From Adiantum capillus-veneris (taxonomy: Eukaryota; Streptophyta; Polypodiopsida; Polypodiales; Pteridaceae), in assembly GCA_014529385.2 (NCBI GenBank), contig CM043949.1, forward strand, positions 147,787,850 through 147,851,849: a stretch of DNA of 64,000 nucleotides. Direction: 5' to 3'. The position numbers and the translations under genes were made by a program. Below, piece after piece: positions 48,730 to 59,641 of this stretch. Positions within the stretch are counted from its first letter, which is position 1; every line of letters begins with the position of its first letter. The notes under the pieces were generated by a model. It searched no databases. It worked only from the letters and a program-made list of their open reading frames with translations, and was not told where the DNA came from.

Positions 48730-49803
48730 ATGGCTTTCTTTTATCCGGAGTTTCATGGAAAAAGTGATGAAGATGTCGAAGAATTCTTGGAAAAGATGGA
48801 GGTTGCTTGCATTAGCAACCAAATTCATGACCCTGCGCAGATGTTACGTCTTCTCCAAATCTGTTTGAAGAGTGATGCACAAGTTTGGTCCAAAGAATTT
48901 GAAGAGGAGTTGCGTGCAACGGATCCACCTGTAAGATTGAGTTGGGACAATCTAAATCATGGGTTGGAAGTGGAGTTTGTGAAGATAGAAGATCTTGACA
49001 AAGTGTGGCAAGAAGTACAAGGTTTGGTGCAAAAGGAAGGTGAGCTAGTAGATGCGTACATACATAAGTTCTCATTGGCATGGGAGCGGATGTGCAAGGC
49101 TTTAGCACCACAAGTACCCCCGCCTGACATGATGAAGAAGGATAGGTTCTTGGCTGGTCTTTGGGAGAATATACGTTGGAGAGTGGAGCTAAAGAAGCCT
49201 AGGACATATGAAGATGCACTAGAGGTAGCAAGGAACAAAGAGTGGAAGCTGAGGAAAATGAGTCAGCTAGGAGTAGAGTCTTTGCCCATGAGGTCTGAAT
49301 TTCAGCCTATGGACTCTTTACAAGGTCGCATGCCAGTGGTTCATCATGAACCAGTGGTTCTTGTTACTACTCAGGTTATGCCAGCAGTGGTCACTACATC
49401 GGTGCAAGATGATGGGCTAAGGCAAGACATGAGGCAAGTGGTAGATTTGATGAAGAATCTTAGCCTAAACATGCTAGGTCAAGCGAGAAATAATCGAGGT
49501 CGAGGGAGGTATGCAAATCAGCCAAGAGGTGAAGAAAGACCTAGGAATGGTGTTGGACAAAGTAATGGTAGGTTTTGGAGGCAGACGCCCACATGTTACA
49601 ATTGTGGAGAGTTGGGTCACATCAGCCCGCAATGTGATAAGCCACCAAGGATGGGGGGAGACATGTATCCATTGCCAAGACAGGTGAAAGACAAAAGTGG
49701 AAAAGGGAAAGACAAAAGTGCTAAGTGTAGTCACCTTGGAGAAGGCATCAAAGCTAGAGGATACATTAGTGATGCCTATTGGGAAGAGGACCATAGAGGA
49801 TAA
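48730..49803 (+). CDS. gag: Element C gag polyprotein
   Basis: A 357-codon open frame from ATG at 48730 (MAFFYPEFHGKSDEDVEEFL). The Retrotrans_gag core is at about residues 10-180 (RLLQICLKSDAQVW, LVDAYIHKFSLAWERM, FLAGLWENIRWRV). An Arg/Gly-rich stretch leads to the zinc knuckle CYNCGELGHISPQC (CX2CX4HX4C) at about residue 288. It would form particles and bind the element RNA. The frame overlaps the protease frame by 107 bases in the +1 register. That could be programmed frameshifting or a mutation; the sequence alone does not decide. Confidence 0.9.
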   Translation: MAFFYPEFHGKSDEDVEEFLEKMEVACISNQIHDPAQMLRLLQICLKSDAQVWSKEFEEELRATDPPVRLSWDNLNHGLEVEFVKIEDLDKVWQEVQGLVQKEGELVDAYIHKFSLAWERMCKALAPQVPPPDMMKKDRFLAGLWENIRWRVELKKPRTYEDALEVARNKEWKLRKMSQLGVESLPMRSEFQPMDSLQGRMPVVHHEPVVLVTTQVMPAVVTTSVQDDGLRQDMRQVVDLMKNLSLNMLGQARNNRGRGRYANQPRGEERPRNGVGQSNGRFWRQTPTCYNCGELGHISPQCDKPPRMGGDMYPLPRQVKDKSGKGKDKSAKCSHLGEGIKARGYISDAYWEEDHRG

Positions 49804-50500
49804 GGAAGGAAGAAGTGCCCCAGGTCCTAGTAAGAAGAAAGGAAAGAGCCATGAAGGAGAGGATGTCAAGGCCAAGAGGAAAAGGAAAGCTCGTCGAAAG
49901 TTTCATGTTTCAGATTTTCCGCTAGGGGATGGGCAATTAAGCTATGACTTGAAGGAGGATCTGACGAGCAGGAAGGCAGATGTTACTTTTGGGCAGCTTA
50001 TAGAGATGGTGCCTAAGCTAAAGCGACAGTGGAAGAGGATGGTTAACCCAATGGAGAAAGAGCTAGAGAGAGGTTCAGTAAAGGTGTTGGCAATGGATGA
50101 GCTACCAGACATTTGTCCAATAGTAGATGTGTGGCATAAAAGGAAAAATTTGGGACAAGGTTATGTGGATGGCGGAGCCGAAATATACGTCATAACACAC
50201 TCATGCATTGAGAAGATGGGTCTCACAGTGGTTGGGGTGTCAGGTTTTCGGATCAGATTGGCAAACCATCAAAAAGTAAAATGCTTGGGTGTTGTAAAGA
50301 GCTTAGAAGTGGAGGCATATGATGAAAAGGCAGTGGTTGATTTTCATGTGATGCTAGCAGGGTTGGGAGCATATCCTATTATACTTGGCAGACCATGGTT
50401 ACATGCAGTGGGAGCTGTTCAAGATTGGCGACATGGTACGATTAGCCTCTATGGAAAGACAGGTACCAAGAAGCTTTATAATATGGACACAAGGAAATGA
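49697..50500 (+). pseudogene. pol: Element C protease
   Basis: The frame begins inside the end of gag with a Lys-rich linker (PSKKKGKSHEGEDVKAKRKR) and reaches the aspartic protease at about residue 152. GYVDGGAEIYVIT is the D-G/S-G/A-type active site. It is followed by FRIRLANHQKV, AVVDFHVMLAGLGAYPIILG and RPWLHAVGAVQDW, the usual order of a Gypsy retropepsin. It ends at a TGA (50498). An acidic stretch (YEDEDESSDEDSSTVTDEDS) continues in frame, then shifts frame near 50588 into RT. The protease core itself looks intact. Confidence 0.85.
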
Positions 50501-50616
50501 TTAGAGGAGCTTTATGAAGATGAGGATGAGTCTAGTGATGAAGACTCTTCCACGGTGACAGATGAGGATAGTGATAGCACTACCAGCGTGATGAGGATGC
50601 TGATGTTGCATTTCTT

Positions 50617-52454
50617 TTGATGGACAAAGAAATCCAGGAGTTTGGTTTAGTTGCATTTGCGAATGAGGTTGAAGATGAAAGTGAAGGGCCTTATGAAGTG
50701 ATTGAAGGGCTGATGCAAACCAAGGTTGAGTTGTCAAAGAAGCAGGAATTGATGACTCAAATGATCAGTGGAGACCTCTCAGCTATGGAGAAGGATATAT
50801 ATTTGCACATGCTGGCTAGTTTTCTTGATTTTTTCTTTACTTCATATGAAGAGATCAGAGAGTTCAAGGGCAAAGAGATGCATATAGAGCTAAAAGAAGG
50901 TGCTAAGCCAGTGCGGCAAAGGCTAAGAAGAATGGGTCAAGAGCAAATGGAAGCCTTGCCAGAAGAGGTGGACAAGTTGTTGAAGTTAGGGTTCATAGTC
51001 CCTGTGGAGACCACAGAATGGGTGAGTCCAGTTGTAGTCAGTCCAAAGAAGGATGGGAAGTGGAGAATTTGTGTAGATTTTAAACCCTTAAACGCAGCCA
51101 CTAAGAAGAACCCATATCCTCTTCCATTCATCGATCGGATCTTGGATTCAGTGGCAGGTTATGAGAGGTACAGTGTGTGTGATGGTTTTCCAGGCTATTT
51201 TCAATTGAAGATTGCTCTTAAAGACCGCACAAAGACCACTTTTATTACGCCATGGGGCTGCTATTGCTACACAGTATTTCCATTTGGGTTGTCAAATGGA
51301 CCTTCCTTCTACAAGTCTCTTATTTTTTCCATGTGTAGTAGGCCTTGAACTATAACCTCATGAAAGGATTTTACAAAATGAGTGGATCTACTATGGTTTT
51401 GGAGGTTTTCTTCAAAACCCTGAAAGGACACTTTTATGTCCTGTTAGGTTACCAACCTAGTGTTAAAGACAGCACAAAGACCACTTTTATTACGCCATGG
51501 GACTGCTATTGCTACACAGTATTGCCATTTGGGTTGTCAAATGGACCTTCCTTCTATCAAGAGAGAGCAAATTGGGTGTTGGAACCATTCATTGGTAGTT
51601 GTGTTAAAGCGTTTATGGATGACTTCTGTGTTTATAGTAGTAGGGCTGAACACCATGAGAAGCTGCAGATGGTATTGGCTCGATATGATGAATGTGGAGG
51701 ACAACTAAATCCAAATAAATGTCATCTAGCACAGCCAAGGGTGAAGTTATTAGGCCATATGGTGTCAGAAAATGGCATTGAGGCTGATCCATATAAGGTT
51801 AAGTCTATTATTCTTCTTCCATCACCTACGAGTACGAAGCAATTGGCAACTTTTATACACGAAGTTAAGTACATGGCACGGTTTATTCCATTGTCTTCGC
51901 AGCTTCTTTATCCATTACAGCAAGTGGCAAAGCATGATCCATTGCAATGGGATGACAAGTGTGAAGAAGTGTTTCAAGAGGTGAAAGAGGTGTTAGGGGG
52001 GTTGTCAGCCATGCAGGCTCCTGATTGGGAGCAAGTGTTTTATGTAAATCCATCAGTAGGGGAGGATGCCATTGGAGCCATGCTATTGCAAAAGGGGAAG
52101 GGTAGCCACTATATGAGGCCAGTGTATTGTGCAAGCTGTGTGAAGCTGGTAGCAGAGAGAAAATTCTCGGAAGTAGAGCTAGTGATGGCCAGTGTAATAT
52201 TTTCTTGTCGACGATTTCGTCATTACTTGCTACCACGACCTTTTGTTTTCTTGACGAGTTATGCCTTTTTGCCACAGTTAATTAATGGCACTTACATGTC
52301 AAATGTGGTCAAGAAATGGGTAATTGAGCTGCAAGAATTTGAGTTCTCTTTTCTAGTGGAAGATAGTACAAGGGCTACCCTAGCTGATTTGTTGACCTAC
52401 AAGGAGAATCCCCTTTTTGTTAAGGAAGAGGTGGTGAGAAAGGTAGATGAATAA
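50617..52454 (+). pseudogene. pol: Element C RT and first RNase H, with internal duplication
   Basis: Frame 50617-51348 has the RT fingers and palm (WVSPVVVSPKKDGKWRICVD, NPYPLPFIDRILDSV, FPGYFQLKIALKD, FPFGLSNGPSFY) and ends at a stop. Frame 51345-52454 repeats DSTKTTFITPWDCYCYTVLP and FGLSNGPSFY, then continues with the catalytic FMDDFCVYS, the thumb and a degenerate RNase H (YVNPSVGEDAIGAMLLQKGK, SEVELVMASVIF). So about 100 bases of palm are duplicated 246 bases apart around roughly 145 bases of other sequence. The duplication inserts a stop between substrate-binding and catalytic motifs. Confidence 0.88.
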
Positions 52455-52937
52455 GTGCCACAGATCAGCAATGCACATGTGTTGTTCTTTGATGGTTCAT
52501 ACAGAAAGAGCCATGATGCGGCTGCAGGGGGTATAGCACTTTATGATCCAGAGGGGAAGCTAGTATGCAAGAGAGGGTTCAAATTGGATGCTCATAGTAA
52601 CAATGAGGCTGAATATGCTACTCTGGAAACCGGATTACACATTTGTTTGAAGCATGGGGTTCGAAGGTTGAGCATAAAAGGTGATGCCTTGTTAGTGGTG
52701 AAGCAAGTGCTGGGTGTGTGGAAGAGCAAGAACACCTCATTGAAGGAAATGTGCTTTAGAATTAAAGGCCTGTTAAAAAAGTTCGAAGCATGGAGCATCA
52801 GACACATTGAACGTGCTCTAAATGGAGAGGCACATGAAGCAGCTCAAGGCATGATTGGGGAGCTATTTGTGGTTAGGACCACTTTACCTCTTTATCATGG
52901 CCGGAAAGTTTGGCTCAAGAAGAGGAGTTTTTGCTAA
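52455..52937 (+). pseudogene. pol: Element C second (archaeal-type) RNase H
   Basis: It follows the first RNase H after a single TAA. Residues VLFFDGSYRKSHDAAAGGIA, SNNEAEYATLETGL and IKGDALLVVKQVLG are the D-E-D motifs of the RNase HI family in its archaeal/plant-like form (RVT_3). The last acidic residue expected near NGEAHEAAQG appears to be His. This extra domain is thought to restore RNA-hybrid degradation in Tat elements whose original RNase H became a linker, which fits the degenerate domain just upstream. Confidence 0.85.
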
Positions 52938-54066
52938 CAGGGATCATTCCAAAGGAGATTCAAAAGTCTAAGAAGTGTGGCTTTGTGCGTAGAGCATACA
53001 GGTACAAATTGATTGGTGATGTCTTATACATGAAAGGGGCTGATCTCATGTTGAGATGTGTACCTTGGCGGGAGGAGCTTTACAGAGTGCTGGAAGAGAA
53101 TCATGAAGGTGCATGTGGTGGCCATTTTTCTCTAAAGATCACCTTGCATAAGATTTTGCAAGAGGGGTATGTATGGCCTAGTTTGCACAAGGATGTTCAC
53201 CATTGGTGTAGGTCTTGCAATAGGTGTCAAGCATTTGGGAAGAGAGTGTTGAAGCCAGAGCTACGAAAAACCATTATGGCGTTTGATGTGTTTGAAAAGT
53301 GGGGGATTGATGCAATAGGCACGTTACCTATCACAAGCAGGGGCAAAAGCTATATCTTCACAAGCAGTGGACTATCTCTCTAGATGGGCAGAGGCTATAG
53401 TAGTAAAACAGATCACTGCAAAGGATGTGGCAAAATTTGTGTATGATGAAATATGTTGCAAGTTTGGGGTGCCATTAGAGCTACTTTCAGATAAGGGGCC
53501 AGGATTTAGAGCTAAACTGCTAGACTTCTTATGCACAAAGATGAAGATTAGGCACCAGCATACCACTCCTTATTACCCGCAATGTAATGGCTTAAATGAA
53601 AGATTCAATGGTGAGTTGGTACAAATTCTTTCTAAAGTGACAGAGCACCAAGGAAAGAATTGGGATTTGGAATTGCCTAGTGCATTATGGGCTTACCGTA
53701 CTTCGGTGAAGACAGGTACAGGGTTTACTCCATTTCATTTGGTGTATGGAAAGGAAGCACTATTGCCTGTGGAGGTAGAGTTTCCTGCAGTCAAGATGTT
53801 AGAGAAGTTGTTTGGGCCGCCTAGTGATGCATTCAAAGAGAGGCTCTTGCAATTACAAGAGGTCCAGTCGGATAGGATGAGCTCATTGGAGCATTATGGA
53901 CAGATGTAGGATAAGGCTTTGGCAAAGATAAATGAAAAGGTCAAAAGTAAGGGTATCAAGAAACATGACTTGGTTTTGCGCTACAACAGTAAGCTGGACA
54001 ACACCTTCCAAAAGAAGTTTCAAATTAAGTGGGAAGGCCCTTTCAAGGTCGTGGAGTGTTTTCCAA
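52910..54066 (+). pseudogene. pol: Element C integrase, truncated
   Basis: Frame 52910-53383 holds the zinc domain (ENHEGACGGHFS, WCRSCNRCQAFG) and the first core Asp (KWGIDAIGTLP). A frameshift near 53370 leads to frame 53367-53909 with LLSDKGPGF and CNGLNERFNGE, completing the D,D,E triad. After a stop at 53907 the frame continues as a GPY/F-type module (KHDLVLRYNS, KWEGPFKVVECF) and breaks at about 54066. There it meets copy B, which is in the opposite orientation. Confidence 0.88.
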
Positions 54067-54552
54067 CTAATATTTGGCAGTTTGCAACTTAGTGTCATGT
54101 TTCAATTGCTTATACAAACTAACTGAAAGCAGGTTAGCTTGTGCTCTTGAATCCAATAATGCTCTGGCTTTAATCTGGTTTGTCCCCACTTTGACCTCGA
54201 TGATGGGTTCTACTTTGTCTTCACCCATTTCAGAAACACTGACTGCGTTTATTCGTAAGGCTCCTTCATTGGGCTGTCTCTGACGTAGTAGTCTTATTTT
54301 CTCCATTGTTTCTTTCGCTTCCGCTTGCGCTTCCTCGACAATCTTTTCCTTTTTCTATAGTCGCAACTTATCTTGATGCATTTTGAGAAGCATCTCTTGG
54401 GTTAGTGGCAAATGATACTTCTTCAATCTGCATCCACTAATCCAGTTTGGCATTTCTTCTCCGTCTAATGTAGCAAGCTTGACGGCCCCACTTGGTCATA
54501 GATCTTTAATCACAAGAGGTACCATCCCTCGCTTTTTAAGTTTTTTTGTATG
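54067..54552 (-). pseudogene. Integrase C-terminus plus retropepsin-like extension, copy B
   Basis: From the integrase frame ending YTLK (stop at 54553) the same frame continues. It gives a GPY/F-like module (GMVPLVIKDL, then SGAVKLATLDGEEMPNWISG, RLKKYHLPLTQEMLLKMHQD), a helical linker (KEKIVEEAQAEAKETMEKIR) and, at 54306-54067, an aspartic-protease-like segment. That segment reads VEPIIEVKVGTNQIKARALL followed directly by DSRAQANLLSVSLYKQLK. The pattern ALLDSGAxxNLIS is typical of retropepsins; here the Gly of DSG is Arg. Three stop codons interrupt the frame. It breaks at element C before the second half of a protease fold. Either the polyprotein had a C-terminal protease domain, or a protease from another element was joined in frame. 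Confidence 0.6.
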
Positions 54553-55831
54553 CTATTTTAGAGTGTATACTAGGACAAAGTCCCCAATCTTAAACTCTTT
54601 AGTTCGCACATGCTTATCAAAGAACTCTTTTTGTCGCCTTTTCGGAGTGTAGATTGAAGCCACGGCTTTTAAGCAAAGCTCATCTAGCTTTTCAAAGTCG
54701 TCTATTCTATCTGAAAGCTCATGTCCGGTCCACTCTAATTCCTCAGCTACTCTCAGTGTTGGAATTAAAAATTCTATTGGTAAAATAGCATTCAAACCAA
54801 AAACCATGCTGTATGGGGTCGTTCCTATGGATGTTTTATATGCTACCCTATACGTCCATAATGTCAAATGAAATTTTTGGTCCCAATCAGTTCTCAACTC
54901 AGATACAATCTTTGTAAGGACTGTGCATATGGTTTGCTCGTCGCTTCAGCTTGTCCATTGGCTTGTGGATGATATGGAGATGATTTTCTATGTATTACCA
55001 TAAATTCATCTAGAAGGATCTCTATCACTTCATTTATGAAGTGTGTGCCTCGATCACTCACAATTTCTATTGGTAATCCATATCGTACAAAGACGTATTC
55101 ATACAAAAATTGTGCCGTGGTCCTGGCATCTGCTTTATAAGTTGCTTTTGCCTCAACCCACTTTGTTAGATAGTCCATCGCCACAATGATGTATCGTGCA
55201 TGAGTCCTGTGTGCAGGAGGTGAGATAGGTCCAACATAATCAATCCCCCATTTTGCAAAGGCTCTTGCTCCCATCATTAGCCTGAGTGGCATATCATCTC
55301 TTTTCAGTGGTACTTTTGTCCGTTGACAGTCAACATTGTTTTACGTATTCCTCAGCGTCCATGTGTAATGTCGGCCACCATATTCTTGCATCTAAGAAAA
55401 TTTTTGTTGTCTTATCAGCTGAGAAATGGCCTGCACCTACTCCTCCATGATCTTGCTCTAGGATTATCACATACTCTGACTCTAATGTGCATATCCTAAG
55501 CTGGTTGTCCTTTCCTCTCTTATAGAGTTGATTCCCTATTAAAGCGTAATCTCACGCTTCTGTCTGTACAGCTCCCTGATGCGCTTTTGAGGTTCCCTCT
55601 GGAAAAGTTCTATTTGTGAGATATTCAACAATATATTGATTCCATTCAGGCATGATTATTATCTTATACAATGTTGAATACTCAGCTGGCGGTTTTGACG
55701 AACATGTAATACGTAGTGTGACATATTCATGTACACTCTTTTATTCCTGGCCAGTAGACTCCTAGTTGTAACAGACTCATGTACGTGTTCCTTCTTGAAC
55801 AATGAAATTCACATTCCAAAACATGTTCTTC
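54553..55831 (-). pseudogene. pol: Copy B integrase
   Basis: The core is in frames 55292-54894 (KWGIDYVGP, IVSDRGTHF, NGQAEATSK) and 54897-54553 (WTYRVAYKTSIGTTPYSMVF, FKIGDFVLVYTLK). The two overlap with a frameshift near 54895. The zinc domain, about 55750-55300, is recognisable by comparison with copy A but broken by stops. Compared with A, the C-terminal part is retained. Confidence 0.87.
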
Positions 55832-57690
55832 TCACATATATATGTTATATTCTTCAGGATTGATGCATAACCTTAAAATGTTATCGGTTCCTAAGTGATA
55901 CAACCTTCCTGCAATCAACTGAAGCTTTTGGGATTGCTGAATAGTAACTTGTTTTTGGTTGTATTCTTTTCTATCAAACTCTCCTCCATAGGTTACTAGA
56001 CTAAAAACATCCTGAGACCACTTTGGTACCATTTCTATGTCGAATAAGTACGCATCTGGCATGTCGTCATCTACACCTAAAGGGTCTTCTCCATTCATCA
56101 ACCTTGAAAGGTGATCAACTCTAAGATGTGTCTTTCCTTTCTTTACTACTGCTGTGAAGTGGAATTCTAATAAGATGATGAACCATCTCACTATCCATCC
56201 CGTATTGGATGGTTTGTTCACTAGGTAGAGCAAGGCTTTGATGATCTAGAAAAACACAAACTTATTTGCTAGAAGATAATGCCAAAATTTCTTCACAGCA
56301 TAAATCATTCCTAATCCCTCTCGCTCTATTGTTGTGTAATTCCTTTCAGCATTGTTGAGTTGTCGACTAGCATAGCATATTTGAAAATCCATGTTTCCTT
56401 CTTTTGGTTGAGCCAGGATGAATCCTATTGCATATACCGAAGCATCTATATGCACATGGAATATCTTCTCCCAATCTGGTGATTTCCAGATTGGAGAAAT
56501 AATGAGTGCCTCTTTCAGTTTCTTGAAGGATTCCTCACACTCCTTCGTCCATTAGAAATTCACTATTAGCCTGTAAAGTGTTTGGCCTATCATAGCGTAC
56601 ATGTAAATGAATCGTCTATAATATCCACAATGTCCCATAAAGCTCTGCACTTGTTTTGCGTTGGTTGGTCTAGCATATCCTCTATTACTTTTATCTTTTC
56701 CATATCCGTGGATATTCTGTTATGTGAGATAATATGTCCCAGAATTCTGCCTTGTCAAACCATAAACACACACTTCTCAGGATTGAGACAAATGCAATAT
56801 GTCCTACATTTATTGAATACCTTTCTTAGGTGTTCTAGATGCTCATCTCTCAGAAGAGAGTGTATACACAAATCATCCATGTATATTTCTAGAAACAACC
56901 TCAAGTACTCTTTGAATGAATGCGTCATCAACCTTTGGAATGTTGCGGAAGCATTAGTTAAACCAAACGGCATAACTCGATACGCATAAATTCCCCACTC
57001 CATTGCAAAAGTTGTTTTGTGTTGATCCTCTTGCTCAATGACAAGCTGATTATATCCTGAAAATTCATCTAGAAAGGAATATGCTCTTTTCCACGATACA
57101 CATTCTAGAACATGATCAGTTATCGGCAAGGGATAATTGTCCCTAATTGTAGCAGCATTTACTTTCTTCAAATTGAAACACACTCGAAGTTTTACATTTT
57201 TCTTAGGCACCACCACAATCGGAGATACCCAGTCCGTGTGTTCAATCTCATGTATGAATTCATCTTCCATTAGCTTGTCTATTTCTTCTTTGATTCGCTT
57301 AGCAAATGTGTCATTATACGTGTACGGTCTCTGTCTGCTAGGCTTAGCGTCTTGTTTCAATGGAATAGTGTGTTGGTATATTGATGGATCGACTCCTTTC
57401 AAGTCCTTGTACGACCATGCAAACACATCCCTGTATTCTCTGAGAAGACTCAAAAGTCTCTCTTCTTCTTTCAGAGACAAATCTGTAGCTATGCATACGG
57501 GTCTCGGTTCCTCTCCTGAAGCTGCTAGATCAATCTTTTTAGCGTCCTCCGGTCCATCATAGGATTCGTTCTCCTTTCTTTCTCTTATAGGCTGGGTTAA
57601 TATCACCTTCCTATCCTTTATCATAAACTTCCTGTAGTGAGAGGGACACATCCATGTTTCCCTTGATATTGGCATTTTCATCCTCACCAC
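55832..57690 (-). pseudogene. pol: Copy B reverse transcriptase and RNase H
   Basis: Frame 57690-56755 (311 codons) carries an uninterrupted RT core: WVSPIVVVPKKNVKLRVCFN, NYPLPITDHVLECV, YSFLDEFSGYNQLVIEQED, FGLTNASATFQRLM and the catalytic EIYMDDLCIHS. A stop separates it from thumb and RNase H (56455-56246 with MHIDASVYAIGFILAQ, then 56233-55832). It is better kept than copy A at the active site, which A has frameshifted. Confidence 0.9.
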
Positions 57691-58666
57691 TCTCGATTTC
57701 AGTCGTCCAAACTTCTTTCAGAGTTTTCTTTAACTCTCTGTACTTGTTTCGGCGTTCTAATTTGAACTCTTTTTTTTTCTTGTTTCTCATGTTCTTTTCC
57801 GCTTTATCTATTTCGGTTTTTGTTTCACTAGGTTGAACTCGATTTCTTGAGCTTTGTTTGTCTTTCCGTGAGCTCGTTTCCACCTTTCCTCTCATTCTTC
57901 CAGAAATCTTGTCCTTGACACAATCTTCCGTCTTTACTAGCATTAGGTATTGGTTTTTCCCTCTTATCCTAGGCATCGGATTCTTTCTAACCCCTTTCCT
58001 TTTTCTCTTTTCTCTGTAGCATTTCTGGTGTTTTTCAGTCTGATTTGGGAAGTCGTAGAATCTGACATCCTTTATGGTTTCCTCGTTTTTGCTTGAGTTG
58101 TTTGTGGACTCATTGTCAGCTTCATTTACCCATTCTCGATGATCAGGAATGTCGTGAAACATCTCCTCTTCATCTTCCTTGTCTGGTGTATCATATTTTT
58201 CAGTCTCTTTTTTGAGTACAGCTCTCATCATGAAGTACGAAACCACATCATATCCATCTTTGTCACAGAACTTCGTTGTGGAACCATCTTGGATCGCATA
58301 AACATCTAGGGTTGCTAGAATGTGTGTCCATTCTAATGGTTCAAGTGCATCCTCTGGATAGGGTTCACCTATATAAGTTTTGTCTTCAATTTCCCTTTCT
58401 AAAACACATTATTCACGCTTTAGATTTCCATAGTTCGAAGCTCCACACATCTATAACTCTTTGGGTTTGCCTAACCAAGCTGAAAACTCTGATCCTGCCA
58501 AAGTAGTTGAATCAAACTCTTCAACTGGTGCTCGGTTCACATCCTTGTAGCTATGGTCTTTTAGGTTCACACGAGTGCCCTCTTGCACTTTTGTAGTTGG
58601 GTCTTTTATCCCAAATTTCTCCAAGCATTTTCCTACAGTTGCCCACATGTTCGATCGTAGTCTCAA
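57691..58666 (-). pseudogene. pol: Copy B pol linker; protease block deleted
   Basis: Frame 58246-57611 is the acidic/basic linker before RT (EEMFHDIPDHREWVNEADN, YRELKKTLKEVWTTEIESG). Frame 58666-58451 runs WATVGKCLEKFGIKDPTTKV and then jumps directly to TRVNLKDHSYKDVNRAPVEE. In copy A those two segments are separated by the retropepsin (about 26570-26120). So the protease has been removed by an internal deletion of roughly 450-480 bases. Confidence 0.82.
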
Positions 58667-58874
58667 AAGCTTAGCTAGGGTGATAGTGGCATGTCACTGG
58701 TGTTGACAAAATCTCTATCAATCCTTGCGAGTCCATAACTTTTTCTGAAGAGATTCCTCGTAAGGGAAGCGCTCTAATCTCAGATTTTTCTTCGTATTCT
58801 CCTAAGTATGAAGGTAAGGTATTCAGTGAATGAGTTTTACTCTCTACTGTTCTAACAGAGCCTCCATCTCCCCA

Positions 58875-59600
58875 TTAAGAATGCAGATCTAAGTCCACTT
58901 GAGGTGCTGCCTCAAATTCCTCTATGGGAGGATTCCTGATGTCCTTTTCCCCATTAGTCTGATTAGCTTGACAACTCAGATTGTTTGCAAAGTTTTCCTC
59001 TCTCACTTGTTTCCAAAACTCATTGTAATCCTCATCTCTTCCGTAACACCTCTGTATCAGAGGATGAAAACTCTCTAGTTCTTGATCTGTTTTGTTCATC
59101 ACTATATGTTCATCCCCGTGCATTTTTTAAGGCTTTTGTGCACTGTTAGGCTTTTCAACTACCCGTGAGAGGATAGTCTCTTGATGAATTGGGTTTTACG
59201 CTCCACAATTCACTGGTTCTCTAGGTGGTTCTAACAAGGCTTGTCCAGTTTCGATCATTCTCTGACACATTTCGAGTCTACTTTTCCAATTCCGTGTTTG
59301 GATAAGTCAACTACCGTTGTTCTTGTGTTTGGTTGCTCTTTAATCTCGCTTCATAAGCTCTCATCAGTGCATCCAATGGTTCGTGTACTTTGTCAATTAA
59401 CATTGATCCCCATGAGCTCAGGCTCGTTGTCTCTTTGACTCTCTTCAATTTCGACTTTTCAAAGTCCATTTCCCGTATTTCTCAAGTTTCTCTAATCTGT
59501 CTTCTGTTTGTTTTAATTCCTCAGCTAGAATCGCGTCTTGCTGTTCTTTTTTCAGTTTCATGCGTGCTTTCCTAGCTTTCCATGTGTTTCTATGGCTTCG
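58875..59600 (-). pseudogene. Copy B gag-protease linker
   Basis: Frame 59123-58875 (ELESFHPLIQRCYGRDEDYN) matches copy A at about 27070-26960. The upstream coiled-coil half is broken by stops and a short deletion. Confidence 0.65.
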
Positions 59601-59641
59601 TCGTCGTTGACTAGCCAATTTAGTCTCTGACTTTCCATTCT

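Larger units (their letters stand above)
47985..54070 (+). mobile_element. Broken Ty3/Gypsy element C, Tat-like
   Basis: Order: primer site, leader, gag with zinc knuckle, protease, RT, degenerate RNase H, a second RNase H, integrase. A second, archaeal-type RNase H after the usual one is a known mark of the Tat lineage. There is an internal duplication in RT plus several frameshifts. The element stops abruptly near 54070, inside the integrase C-terminus, where minus-strand copy B begins. The 3' LTR is absent. Confidence 0.88.

Noticed and set aside
47985-54070. Endogenous pararetrovirus as an alternative for element C
   Set aside because: Integrase with zinc domain and D,D,E core follows RNase H, the order is Gypsy-like, and no movement-protein or coat-type frame is seen.
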